Assembly (NCBI GenBank): GCA_013360915.1
Contig: JABWAT010000006.1
Coordinates: forward strand, 96,094 to 160,093
Length of the DNA: 64,000 bases
Reading direction: 5' to 3'
Source of the DNA: Bacteroidota bacterium
Lineage (GTDB): Bacteria; Bacteroidota; JABWAT01
A program made the translations under genes and the position numbers. This document shows positions 27,526 through 36,434 of the stretch, in pieces (the first letter of the stretch is position 1; the number at the start of each line of letters is the position of its first letter). The notes beneath the pieces were generated by a model. That model made no database searches and was not told where the DNA came from. It worked only from the letters and a program-made list of their open reading frames with translations.

Positions 27526-28421
27526 TGATGAAACGGTTTCTGTTTAAAACCGGTGTGGCTGTAGTGGGGGCTGGTATTCTGATATCGGTTCTTTACCTCG
27601 CTTTGGTCCTCCGGAAGAATCCGGATCTGTTACAGATGGACCGGTATTCTATCTATTTATTTGGAGATTCGCAGCTATATCGCGGTGTTTCAACGGATCA
27701 GCTTTCAAAAGAGACCGGAATGAAAACCTTTGCGGTGGTTCGGCCGGGTTCGGGGCTGTATAACCTTCATTCCATGTCGTTTTTAATTCCGGATTCATCG
27801 CTGGTGGTGGTTGGGTTTTCGGCCCAATCAATGATCAGGTCGCAATGGGGAGTGGATAAGGGATTTCTTTTTTTGCCGACCGTATTCACCATGGCAGAAA
27901 TGGGTTGGCCCCCTTACCAGATCAAACAATTGATCGAAAACAATCTGCGGCCCAATAAGTTGTTACCTGCCCCGCTGGAACCATTTCCGTATCAGCCCGA
28001 ACCAATTTTCCGGAACGAAGGGATTATCCGGTCAATGGCCGACCAGAATGAAACCAATATCGATGAGGTGAAATCGAAACTGTTCATTTCTGCCATTGAG
28101 AATTTTCGGAGAGGTGGCTGCAGAATTCTGTTAATCGAGTTTCCCTTACATCCCAACTTCTGGAAAAAGGCAAGGGAGAATGGCATTGCGGAGCGGATTT
28201 CAGCCATACGAAACGGGCTGGAAAGGGAGCTTGGACTGGTTCCTGCCACAATCATTACCCTGCAGTCCGATTCCAACCTGTTCTATGATTACACACATGT
28301 CAATGTTGCGGGCCAATTGCAAATCAGTCACCACGTGGCGCTTGAATTAAGCAGACCCGATTCAGTTCAAATCAGGTCCCTTCGGTTTTCTGTTCAAAGC
28401 GAGTTCCCGGCTGACCGTTAA
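27525..28421 (+). CDS. SGNH-like periplasmic acetyltransferase partner of MBOAT
   Basis: A 298-residue protein with one N-terminal membrane anchor (about residues 6-28) and a periplasmic SGNH/AlgX-N-like domain. The Ser block is YLFGDSQLYRG (Ser49) and the catalytic Asp-His block is FYDYTHVNVAGQ near residue 257. Such proteins complete O-acetyl transfer started by the MBOAT partner. ATG 27525 overlaps the MBOAT stop; ATG 27528 is equally possible. Confidence 0.8.
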   Translation: MMKRFLFKTGVAVVGAGILISVLYLALVLRKNPDLLQMDRYSIYLFGDSQLYRGVSTDQLSKETGMKTFAVVRPGSGLYNLHSMSFLIPDSSLVVVGFSAQSMIRSQWGVDKGFLFLPTVFTMAEMGWPPYQIKQLIENNLRPNKLLPAPLEPFPYQPEPIFRNEGIIRSMADQNETNIDEVKSKLFISAIENFRRGGCRILLIEFPLHPNFWKKARENGIAERISAIRNGLERELGLVPATIITLQSDSNLFYDYTHVNVAGQLQISHHVALELSRPDSVQIRSLRFSVQSEFPADR

Positions 28422-28769
28422 AAATTGCCAATCAGCATGAACAACAGATGACAGATGTCCCGGTTTGTCAACATCTGCCACTGACCTTCCTTCCAAGACA
28501 CACTTCAACCTCTATTCGCAGTAAAAGCGCTTCCACTGATTGTAAAACCTTGTCGGATTTCCGCAATTCCCTGTTGACAGAACCGTCCTTCTGTCGGCTT
28601 TCTCACGAAAATGCCTTTCTTTCCGGCTGATTTCCCGGTGGTGATAAACAAATGACAGGCATTGACGTACGATCAATCAGGAACGAACAAAAGTGTTGTA
28701 AAATCATCGTAAACTTGCATCGGGGAATGGGATAGTCCCTTCCCGCTTAAAAAAAGAAAGGATACGACC
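28422..28769. other. Intergenic region upstream of the small secreted protein
   Basis: No gene is supported here. CAGATGT/ACATCTG (28453-28478) is a 7-bp inverted repeat without a T-run. TAAACTTG (28709-28716) is one mismatch from the TAnnTTTG -7 element. GGGAATGGGA and TCCCTTCCC (28723-28744) form a strong hairpin that would lie in the 5' leader of the next gene. Confidence 0.5.
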
Positions 28770-29222
28770 ATGAGAACAACTCTGCTGATGGTACTGGCAA
28801 CCGGCCTGCTGATCGCAGTACCCGCCCAGGCCCAGATCGGACATCTGGCTCATTCACTGGACGTGAAAGAAGCCAAAGCATCGATCGAACCGACCAAAGC
28901 TGATCCGAAACTGACGGATATGCTTCTGGAAAACCTGAATTCGGATAATGAAGGAGTGGTGGAAGGAACCCTGCGCCTGATTACCCGGATTAAGCTGGAG
29001 AATCCGGATTGGCAATTTCGTGCCTTGCACAAAAAGGTTGATCAGATCCGCCAGACCGGAACCACCCGGGCACAACGATACATGGCTTACCTGACCCTCG
29101 CAGCTTTGCAGGACCCGTATTGGTTTAAGCAGTTAGCACCTACCGAAGACCCCACTGACTTCTGGCTTGGATTGGGACAACGTGCCCATGACCGGCTGGT
29201 GGCTGATGGGGTAGTCAAATGA
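28770..29222 (+). CDS. Small secreted helical protein of unknown function
   Basis: A 150-residue protein with a clean Sec signal peptide (LLMVLATGLLIAVPAQAQ, cleavage near residue 21). The mature part is predicted helical; LLENLNSDNEGVVEGTLRLIT and TTRAQRYMAYLTLAALQDP look like HEAT-type helical pairs, as in small periplasmic proteins of Rhodothermota/Bacteroidota that I recall, but no function is known. AAAGGA precedes the ATG. A stable hairpin sits in its presumed leader and a strong terminator follows, so it is a single-gene unit. Confidence 0.75.
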   Translation: MRTTLLMVLATGLLIAVPAQAQIGHLAHSLDVKEAKASIEPTKADPKLTDMLLENLNSDNEGVVEGTLRLITRIKLENPDWQFRALHKKVDQIRQTGTTRAQRYMAYLTLAALQDPYWFKQLAPTEDPTDFWLGLGQRAHDRLVADGVVK

Positions 29223-29257
29223 GACGGATCAGACAAGCCACCCGATCCCTGATAAAG

Positions 29258-29293
29258 CGGGCAGTTGGAAACCAAACCAGCTGCCCGTTTTTG
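29258..29293 (+). terminator. Strong terminator between the secreted-protein gene and the polysaccharide block
   Basis: CGGGCAGTTGG and CCAGCTGCCCG pair almost perfectly, followed by TTTTTG. It ends the plus-strand gene and, with a weaker TTTAT tract on the other strand, may also end the leftward polysaccharide operon whose last stop codon is at 29296. Confidence 0.9.
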
Positions 29294-29295
29294 TT

Positions 29296-29844
29296 TCAGG
29301 CGGTTGCAGAGTTACCTTTTTGAATGGCTGGATTACCTGAATAGATCCCCGGAATGGTCAGGGAAGATTTTACCACAGACCCCAACGACACCACAATCTC
29401 ATCTCCGATCGTTACGCCAGGCGCGATAACGGTTTTTGCTCCAATCCAGGTGGAATGCCCGACCGACACCGGACCCACCATCAGATCGAATGTTTCTTTT
29501 TTATAATTATGATTTCCCGTGCAGATGTACACGCCTTGTGAAAGGATTGAATCGGCTCCGATTGTAACCAACCCGAGATTATCAATCCATACCTCCTCAC
29601 CAATCCAGGAGAAATCGCCGACTTTCAGAAACCAGGGGTATTTGATACGGACGTGCGGTTTAATCACAACACCCTGGCCGATGACTGCTCCGAATACATT
29701 CAGCAGAAATCGTTTGAGGGAAGACGGCCATGGGAATCCGGTTTCGAAAAAGGCCATTGAAATAAACAGCCAGATCAGCCGTTTCGGGAGAGGACCGGGC
29801 TTGTATTCCGGATTCGAGAAAGACTGCAGATTGAATCGTGTCAT
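29296..29844 (-). CDS. WcaF-like hexapeptide-repeat acetyltransferase
   Basis: A 182-residue left-handed beta-helix acetyltransferase resembling colanic-acid WcaF. The N-terminus FSNPEYKPGPLPKRLIWLF is family-typical, followed by hexapeptide repeats (IGEEVWIDNLGLVTIGADSIL) and the active region TGNHNY, with VSVGHSTWIGAKTVIAPGVTIG near the end. It likely O-acetylates a sugar of the surface polysaccharide. ATG 29844 is the start; a longer frame upstream lies in the acyltransferase gene. Last gene of the leftward block. Confidence 0.85.
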   Translation of the reverse strand: MTRFNLQSFSNPEYKPGPLPKRLIWLFISMAFFETGFPWPSSLKRFLLNVFGAVIGQGVVIKPHVRIKYPWFLKVGDFSWIGEEVWIDNLGLVTIGADSILSQGVYICTGNHNYKKETFDLMVGPVSVGHSTWIGAKTVIAPGVTIGDEIVVSLGSVVKSSLTIPGIYSGNPAIQKGNSATA

Positions 29845-29854
29845 CAGAAACGTC

Positions 29855-30850
29855 CTAATAGGTAATCCGGGAAGCCAGCCGGATTGATGGTTTTTCGGCC
29901 AGATGATAAAACATCCACGAGAAAAGAATGGAAACGGCAGAAGCTGCCAACAAACCAGCCAGATGAATCCAGAGGGAGTCATCCAGACGGGTGAACAGGT
30001 TAATGATTCGTCCACCAACGGGGACGTGAACCAGGTACAGACTGTATGAAATGGTCCCCATAAAAAGCAATGGACGAATGGACACATTTTTCAGCAAGAA
30101 AATCAGCCAGAGAGTCAGCAGGCCAGCAATGGTTTCAGGAATACCGATCCGCCATGCACAAATCAGGCTGCTGAGGCTGAGAAAAACAGAAAACTCCACG
30201 CGGTTCAGAAGACCGGTATAAAACAGAAAACCGGTGATTCCGATACCGAACAAGGCCAACCAGTAAAAAACCAGAATTTTTGAAAATCCGATCACCGGAA
30301 TCAGAATCAGGACCAGAATGGCCATTCGTCTGATGGTGAGGTTCTGATGAATCAGAAGGGGAATCACCAGCATGATCAGGAAATAATACTGGAATTCGAT
30401 GGCCAGTGACCAATAAACGGGCTGAAGCCAGTTCATCCCGAGAAAATCGGTAAGATAGCCCAGATGAACAGCAACCTGATACCATGAAATATCGGGTGCA
30501 AGGCCCTGAAAACCCGGGGTCAGGGCAGACAGGTACCATAGACCGGCCACCAGTCCGATACTGACCAGGTAGGGCGGATCGATCCGGGTAATCCGTTTTA
30601 GCAAAAACCGGTACCAATCGGTGGAAAAAATAAACTGTCCTTTGTACAGAGCAAAAGGAATGACAAAACCTGAAATGACAAAAAACATTTCAACACCGAG
30701 CCAGCCCCAGACACCGGAGGATTTCAACCATCCATCGGATAGAAACTGGTGATTTCCCTGAGTAAAATGATACCAGGCAACCAGAAACGCAGCGATTCCC
30801 CTGAGCATTTCGATGCTTTGGATTTTGGAGGAACTGGTTTGCTGGTTCAT
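29855..30850 (-). CDS. Acyltransferase 3 family membrane protein
   Basis: A 331-residue polytopic acyltransferase, about ten transmembrane helices, of the OafA/NodX type that adds acyl groups to cell-surface glycans. The signature EMLRGIAAFLVAWYHFTQG is at residues 13-31, followed by GVEMFFVISGFVIPF and VYWSLAIEFQYY. ATG 30850 (MNQQTSS) is preferred; a frame from 30922 overlaps the upstream glycosyltransferase. Ten bases precede the WcaF-like gene. Confidence 0.87.
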   Translation of the reverse strand: MNQQTSSSKIQSIEMLRGIAAFLVAWYHFTQGNHQFLSDGWLKSSGVWGWLGVEMFFVISGFVIPFALYKGQFIFSTDWYRFLLKRITRIDPPYLVSIGLVAGLWYLSALTPGFQGLAPDISWYQVAVHLGYLTDFLGMNWLQPVYWSLAIEFQYYFLIMLVIPLLIHQNLTIRRMAILVLILIPVIGFSKILVFYWLALFGIGITGFLFYTGLLNRVEFSVFLSLSSLICAWRIGIPETIAGLLTLWLIFLLKNVSIRPLLFMGTISYSLYLVHVPVGGRIINLFTRLDDSLWIHLAGLLAASAVSILFSWMFYHLAEKPSIRLASRITY

Positions 30851-30875
30851 GTGGTGTGGGCCCTTTTCTGCCGGA

Positions 30876-31733
30876 TTATGGGCGATTTCCGGAGAGATGT
30901 TTTCGTTCCCAGACTTTCGCATCGACCAGAAACCGGAACCAGAAGCCCTGCAGGAAATGAAAGATCAGACCGGGAATTCCATCCAGAATACCCAGTCTGA
31001 AAAAATAGCGGTAGATGAAATATAAAAACGGGCGGACGAAGAGAGGATTTTTCATAAAAATCCTGGTTTTCAGCCACCGACGTCGTTCAACCGGCGTTCC
31101 GAATAGGGTAGGTCTGACACCGTCATTCAGTTCCTTGCCCGGGTTGACAATTTCGTTCGCCTCGAGGTCGGACCAACGGTTGTGCTGGTGTGTAAACTGA
31201 AACAGACTTTCCGAAACGATGTTGATCAGGTCGGCATTCCGGATGGTGAGATACGTTCCGCCCACCCGGTCTGTAAAATGCTGATCATAGGCCTTTTCTT
31301 CGCACCGGACCGAATCGCGGCGAAACAGTCTCAGATGGAAATTGGGATAATGTCCTCCATGGCGGATCCATCGATCCATAAAAAGGGTCCGGCGGGAAAA
31401 GAAGAATCCGTTATATTTTTCTGCGAGTCCAGGAAAATCATTCCGGATCCAATTCACCAGTTCTGGGGTGAGTCGTTCATCGGCATCGATGGGGAAAACC
31501 CAGTCTGTGGTTACCTGTTCCTGTGCCCAGTTTCGCTGGAGGGCATAGTTACCAAACGGATGCTGAAGAACCGGAATGCCCCGCTGTCGGGCGATGTCCA
31601 GAGTCCGGTCGGTGGAAAATGAGTCCACAATCAGAACAGAACCAAGGTCAGGCGGAATGGAATCGAGTCCGGCCGGGAGGTTGTTCTCTTCGTTAAAGGT
31701 GAGGAACACGAAGGTGATTTTGGGTTGAATCAT
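30876..31733 (-). CDS. GT2-family glycosyltransferase (WaaE/KdtX-like)
   Basis: A 285-residue GT-A enzyme. TFVFLTFNEENNLPAGLDS is the nucleotide-sugar entry, the DxD motif is in FPIDADERLTPEL, and SRRTLFMDRWIRHGG with HLRLFRR is typical of the WaaE-like subfamily that adds glucose to LPS core. The sugar is not certain. It overlaps the following GT4 gene by 4 bases. Confidence 0.87.
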   Translation of the reverse strand: MIQPKITFVFLTFNEENNLPAGLDSIPPDLGSVLIVDSFSTDRTLDIARQRGIPVLQHPFGNYALQRNWAQEQVTTDWVFPIDADERLTPELVNWIRNDFPGLAEKYNGFFFSRRTLFMDRWIRHGGHYPNFHLRLFRRDSVRCEEKAYDQHFTDRVGGTYLTIRNADLINIVSESLFQFTHQHNRWSDLEANEIVNPGKELNDGVRPTLFGTPVERRRWLKTRIFMKNPLFVRPFLYFIYRYFFRLGILDGIPGLIFHFLQGFWFRFLVDAKVWERKHLSGNRP

Positions 31734-32866
31734 GGTAGACCTGCGGGGCGATAGTGGTCGAGATACGATTGGATCAGGGTGCCATCGTTGTAAAACTGGT
31801 GAACATCGAGGCGGGCGGTTGAGCCAATGGAGTGAAGAACGTCTGGCGAGGCAAGAATCTCTTCCATCTGGCTGATGATCTGTTTCTCATCGAGGGGAAC
31901 CACCCAACCCCACTTTCGTGCCAGAACCCATTCACCGGCTCCAACCTGATCGGAAACCAGAACCGGTACACCCATGGCAAGACTTTCAATGACAGCATTG
32001 CCAAAGTTTTCGTTCTTTGAAAGCAGAATAAACAGATCGGCCTGTTGCAGCAGCCGGAACCGTTCATCACCTTCCACAAATCCCACCCAATCAATGCGTG
32101 AGGAAAGACCCAGGGATTCAGCAAGTTTTTTCAGGGATTCCACATATGAAGGTTCACCAGATCCTGCCACAGACAAATGCCAGGGAAGCCGGGAGCAGGC
32201 GGCCAGACACCGGAAGGTGAGTTCAAGTCCCTTTTTATCATGTATCCGAGAGTAAAAAATCAGTCTGATCGTTTCAGATCCGTCTGTCGGGGGCACTCTT
32301 TGCAGACCGGGTGCAGGCAATGGAATAAAATTAGGAAGTATAAAAAGCGGGCCCTCGGGAACGGTGGTCAGAAGATCCTGAGCTTCTGTCTGACTGGTGG
32401 CATGAAGCCGGGCTGTTTTAAGTAAAAATGAAGCCAGTCCTTTCTGGAAACGCATCCGGAGGCCTGACCGTACCGTGTAACCGCTGAACATGCCACGGGG
32501 AGAAAACACAAAGGTCCGGCTGGTAAGACGAAACCAGAGCACGACCGGCAAAACCACCAGATTCCACCAGGAATGAACATGAATCACATCAAATGACTGG
32601 TGATTTCTGATCATCCACAGCAGCAGCCGGGGTGAAAAATGGGTATGGTCACCTGTCCACCGTGGGAAACGGTAAACGGTCACACCATCGAGGGTTTCAC
32701 CATTGGGTGAAGGTGGAAAATCGGCTGGTCCGTTGGCAGTGGTGGTCAGAATGGTCACCTGATGCCCGACCTTCACCTGGTTTTCCGCCAGCAGGGAAAC
32801 CGAGACGGTAGGACCTCCATACAGGTAGGCTGGTTTATAGGAAGGTGTGATGTGAAGAATCTTCAA
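31730..32866 (-). CDS. GT4-family glycosyltransferase
   Basis: A 378-residue GT-B enzyme. The N-domain begins MKILHITPSYKPAYLYGGPTVSV-like (MKILHITPSYKPAYLYGG) and the C-domain carries the nucleotide-binding E-x7-E motif ENFGNAVIE. Donor sugar unknown. The start is TTG at 32866 and overlaps the AsnB stop as TTGA; AAGGGA lies about 9 bases ahead. Confidence 0.86.
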   Translation of the reverse strand: MKILHITPSYKPAYLYGGPTVSVSLLAENQVKVGHQVTILTTTANGPADFPPSPNGETLDGVTVYRFPRWTGDHTHFSPRLLLWMIRNHQSFDVIHVHSWWNLVVLPVVLWFRLTSRTFVFSPRGMFSGYTVRSGLRMRFQKGLASFLLKTARLHATSQTEAQDLLTTVPEGPLFILPNFIPLPAPGLQRVPPTDGSETIRLIFYSRIHDKKGLELTFRCLAACSRLPWHLSVAGSGEPSYVESLKKLAESLGLSSRIDWVGFVEGDERFRLLQQADLFILLSKNENFGNAVIESLAMGVPVLVSDQVGAGEWVLARKWGWVVPLDEKQIISQMEEILASPDVLHSIGSTARLDVHQFYNDGTLIQSYLDHYRPAGLP

Positions 32867-34665
32867 GAGAGTCCGTCCCTTAACACCTTACCAAGCACCA
32901 CCCATTGCCAGACCCGTGACCAGGTGGTGGTTCCGGAGTCGAGGCGTGTCCATTCGGATTTGGCAAAACGGTAGAGCACATCATTATCATTGACCAGACG
33001 AAGGGATTCCAGATGACTGAGCATCAGGGGTTTCAGCGGACCCAGCATCCAACGTGTCATGGGAAGCAGGAAGCCACTTTTGGGTGCCTGCACAATGGAA
33101 GGAATGAGAAAATCGCTGCAGGAGGTGGTCAGCAACTCTTTCTTGGTTTGATTGGGACGCTTGATCTCATCGGGAACCGATAAAATATACTGAAGTAAGT
33201 CACGGTCGGTAAACGGGGCCCGGACCTCGAGACTGCTGGCCATGGACATGATGTTGGTGTCCCTGATCAGCAATTGCTTCATATAACCAAACCATTCCTG
33301 AGCAATCAGCAGCGAATCACCTTTCAGGTTGGTCAGCCGGTCCAGATCGATGGCTGACACAAACGGACGCCAACCGTCATAAGCCGGACCGGTGAGGTTT
33401 CTGATTTCTGATTCGGGATATAAAGCCCTGATGGCACCCATGGGCTGAGCCGGTGAGTAGCCGGTGGCCGATTCAATGGCCCGCTGCCATTGACGGTTTT
33501 TGCCGGCCAGGGTGGATGGAAGCACGTGCAGCAACGGTCTGAGCTGCTGCAATTTTCTGGCCTGGTTAAACGTGTTATATCCCTGGAACAGTTCATCACC
33601 GCCCACTCCGCTGAGAGCAACTTTGATTCCCCTCGCCCGGACCGACTTGCTCACCAGCCAGGTGTTCACCCCATCCATGGATGGATGGTCATAGGCAGCC
33701 AGGGCCTCCGGAATCTGGTCGAGAACTGTTTCCGAACCTACAAACAAATATTGGTGGTCGGGTTTCCAGTGATCGACAATTTTTTTTATCCGGTCTTCTT
33801 CACTGTGTTCTTTCTGATCAAAAATGACCGAGACAGTCATGGGCTTGCGGCCCAGTTCTTTGCTCTGGATGCCGACCAGCAGGCTGGAATCAATTCCGCC
33901 TGAAAGGAAGGTGGCCACGGGAACATCCGCCACCAGACGGCGTTCCGTTGCGCGGATTACCCGTTCCCTGACCGAGGCCCGGATGGTTTCCGGAGAGTCT
34001 GCACCAGTGGCAGCCTGAACAGTGGGAAGGGGAATCGGAGTAACCGTGAGGGAGGAACCATTCCAGTTGCCGGTACAGCCAGATGGGAACATCCTGATTT
34101 CCTGCCAGAGCGTATCGGGTTCAGGAATCGTTCCGTACCGGATGTACTGCTGAAGTCCGGTTTGGGACAACGTGAGAGGTTGTCCAATCAATTTTTGTAA
34201 CGTCCTGATTTCTGAGGCCACCATCAATCCATTGACAGTGGAATAATACATGGGGTTTTTGCCAGCCGTATCCCGGCCCAGAAGGATGGTTCCGGTGCGC
34301 CGATCGAGGAAAACGAAGGCAAACATGCCATCCAGCCGGTGGGCAAATGCGGCCCCGTGAGTTTCCAGTCCATTCAGCACGACCTCGGTGTCGCCTTTAC
34401 TCCTGAACTGGCAGCCTGCCAGTTCCAATTCTGACCGGAGGGACTGATAGTTGTAAATTTCACCGTTAAAAATCAGAACCGAGTGACCGGTTACTGATAC
34501 CATGGGCTGCGATGATTCCGGATTCAGATCGATGATGGCCAGGCGGGTGTGACCCCATTGGCCGGCACCTTCGGGTAACAACCCGTTTCCATCGGGACCG
34601 CGGTGAGAAAGGGTGGAAAGAAACGGGTCTACCGCCGATTTTTCTGAAAAAACAATTCCGCACAT
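32863..34665 (-). CDS. AsnB-like glutamine-hydrolysing amidotransferase
   Basis: A 600-residue two-domain enzyme. The class II glutaminase begins with Cys2 (MCGIVFSE), with LSHRGPDGNG, RLAIIDLNP and FNGEIYNY; the ATP-pyrophosphatase domain has the P-loop FLSGGIDSSLL near 255-265 and SGVGGDELFQGYN. Such enzymes in polysaccharide loci can amidate uronic acids rather than make free asparagine; that role is inferred from context. The N-terminal loop before LSHRGPDG is shorter than usual. It sits between two GT4 genes. Confidence 0.88.
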   Translation of the reverse strand: MCGIVFSEKSAVDPFLSTLSHRGPDGNGLLPEGAGQWGHTRLAIIDLNPESSQPMVSVTGHSVLIFNGEIYNYQSLRSELELAGCQFRSKGDTEVVLNGLETHGAAFAHRLDGMFAFVFLDRRTGTILLGRDTAGKNPMYYSTVNGLMVASEIRTLQKLIGQPLTLSQTGLQQYIRYGTIPEPDTLWQEIRMFPSGCTGNWNGSSLTVTPIPLPTVQAATGADSPETIRASVRERVIRATERRLVADVPVATFLSGGIDSSLLVGIQSKELGRKPMTVSVIFDQKEHSEEDRIKKIVDHWKPDHQYLFVGSETVLDQIPEALAAYDHPSMDGVNTWLVSKSVRARGIKVALSGVGGDELFQGYNTFNQARKLQQLRPLLHVLPSTLAGKNRQWQRAIESATGYSPAQPMGAIRALYPESEIRNLTGPAYDGWRPFVSAIDLDRLTNLKGDSLLIAQEWFGYMKQLLIRDTNIMSMASSLEVRAPFTDRDLLQYILSVPDEIKRPNQTKKELLTTSCSDFLIPSIVQAPKSGFLLPMTRWMLGPLKPLMLSHLESLRLVNDNDVLYRFAKSEWTRLDSGTTTWSRVWQWVVLGKVLRDGLS

Positions 34666-34666
34666 A

Positions 34667-35731
34667 TCAGGTGCCGAGTTCCTTTCGGATTAAAGTGGTC
34701 ACCGCAGATTCGGTAAACCGGGACAACATGGCCAATCCATTTTCTGCAAGCCGGATCCGGTCCTGAGGAAAATTCAGTTTGTTCAGGGTGCCGATGATTC
34801 CTTCCACGGTGACGGGTACCGGAACCAGTAAACCATTGACACCATCCGATATCACATCGGGGGTTCCTCCGGTGGCAGCACCAATGGCAATGGCCCCGTG
34901 TGCCATTGCTTCCAAAAATACGATTCCAAATCCTTCACCGGTGGATGGAAGGATGAAAACGTGAGCCAGACTATACAACTGTTTCAGGTCTGAATCGGAC
35001 AGGTTTTCATGAAAAACAAACTGGTGATTCTTCCCGGATTCCATTGCGAGCAGGCGGTGACGATCGGTGTCATTGCCCTGAATGACCAGGTGCCAGATAA
35101 ATGGTTGTTCACCAGCCCACTGAAGAACGGCAGGAATGGCCAGATCCAGGCCCTTGTAATTTTCTTCTTTCATCAGCCGGCTGACCGACAGGAAAACGAG
35201 AGGACCAGATGTTTCCTGCCGCGTGGTGTTGCCTTTTTCGGCCTGCAGCCGGATGGCTTCGGGAACCACATTCGGAATCAGGCTGATGGGTTTTTGAGTA
35301 CGGAATCGGTTCCTGACCTGATCACGGGTGTAACTGCTGACCGACCAGATACGACTGATCATCAGCAGGGACATGCGGTAGAGAAACGGTTGATGTGACC
35401 AGACTTCGATTCCGTGGGTGATCAGGATTATGGTTGCGAACGGACGGCACAACCGGATCAGGGGAACCAGCGGAAGAAAATTCCGGTGACCGATCAGAAT
35501 GACCGGTGCAGAGAAGCTGTGACGGATAAGAGAGGGGATCAGAGCAGACCACTTCCTGCCGAACCCCGTGAAATTTTCCAATTGTGGATCGGGGTTGGTG
35601 GTATCATTTACCGACAGAACAACGGGATCCATTCCGGCTGCTTTAATCATCCGGATCAGACTGAAATTGTAACGCTGAATACCACCCCGCCGTGAATCGA
35701 CTGAACTGAGCAGTAATAAACACTTTTTCAT
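34667..35731 (-). CDS. GT4-family glycosyltransferase
   Basis: A 354-residue GT-B enzyme. SVDSRRGGIQRYNFSL is the N-terminal glycine-rich loop and EGFGIVFLEAMAHG the E-x7-E motif with the adjacent helix. VFLSVSRLMKEENYKGLDLA marks the donor-binding domain. Acceptor and donor unknown. One base separates it from the AsnB-like gene. Confidence 0.87.
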   Translation of the reverse strand: MKKCLLLLSSVDSRRGGIQRYNFSLIRMIKAAGMDPVVLSVNDTTNPDPQLENFTGFGRKWSALIPSLIRHSFSAPVILIGHRNFLPLVPLIRLCRPFATIILITHGIEVWSHQPFLYRMSLLMISRIWSVSSYTRDQVRNRFRTQKPISLIPNVVPEAIRLQAEKGNTTRQETSGPLVFLSVSRLMKEENYKGLDLAIPAVLQWAGEQPFIWHLVIQGNDTDRHRLLAMESGKNHQFVFHENLSDSDLKQLYSLAHVFILPSTGEGFGIVFLEAMAHGAIAIGAATGGTPDVISDGVNGLLVPVPVTVEGIIGTLNKLNFPQDRIRLAENGLAMLSRFTESAVTTLIRKELGT

Positions 35732-35741
35732 GACTGCTTTC

Positions 35742-36434
35742 TCATGGCTTTTCTTTCCCGTACAGAGCGAGTGTGATCAGGACATCGGCGATCCGGTAGC
35801 CGACCGGATTCAGGTGCAGGCCATCGTGGCTGTACATCGGCAGTATTCCCGAAGAATCTGCAAGCCAGGCTGAAAGGTCGATACGGATACAGGAGGAAAA
35901 AAGATGGCTGTCCATCAGGTGGTTCAACCGGGAAAATTCATCTGGCGTGGATTGATCGGGAAGTGTGTACGAGCCATTGGGTCCCAGAACCTTCAACAGC
36001 ACCACGGTTTTTTTCATACCAATCAGTTCATTGGTCAGGCCAGCCAGCCGGTCCGCGGTGGAATCCGGAGAGTGTCCCTGAAGCAGATCATTGGTTCCCA
36101 GCCACAGAATAACCGTATCGGCAGGCAAAGCGGTCAGTTCAGTGACCCACTTTTTCCAGTCGGTGGTGGTAGATCCGCCCAGACCATAGATGGCCAGGTT
36201 GGTATGTTTTGAAAGAACCGGCCATTTATAAAGGGCTGCAAAGGAATCGCCGGCAAACAGGGTTGAAGCCCCTGATGGGGTTTTGAACCCGGCCAGTTTA
36301 ACGGTATCGCGGTAATAAGCCGGATAGCGGATGTATTTAAAATAAAAAATCCCACCGACGATGATTCCGTTAATTGCCAGCGACAGGACGAGCAGCCAGC
36401 CAATCAGGCGCGGAGATAAGGCCGTTTTAGCCAT
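35742..36434 (-). CDS. Membrane-anchored SGNH/GDSL esterase
   Basis: A 230-residue protein with an N-terminal membrane anchor (about 10-32) and all four SGNH blocks: FAGDSFAAL (Ser64), GLGGST (85-89), WLGTNDLLQG (113-116) and HDGLHLNPVG near residue 207. It is a periplasmic ester hydrolase or O-acetyltransferase. It overlaps the acyltransferase-3 gene by 31 bases; in several O-antigen modifying enzymes these two domains are fused in one chain, so here they may act as a split pair. Confidence 0.86.
   Translation of the reverse strand: MAKTALSPRLIGWLLVLSLAINGIIVGGIFYFKYIRYPAYYRDTVKLAGFKTPSGASTLFAGDSFAALYKWPVLSKHTNLAIYGLGGSTTTDWKKWVTELTALPADTVILWLGTNDLLQGHSPDSTADRLAGLTNELIGMKKTVVLLKVLGPNGSYTLPDQSTPDEFSRLNHLMDSHLFSSCIRIDLSAWLADSSGILPMYSHDGLHLNPVGYRIADVLITLALYGKEKP

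Noticed and set aside
28448..28630. 60-residue open frame in the gap before the secreted protein
   Set aside because: No ribosome site and no recognisable composition; kept as non-coding.
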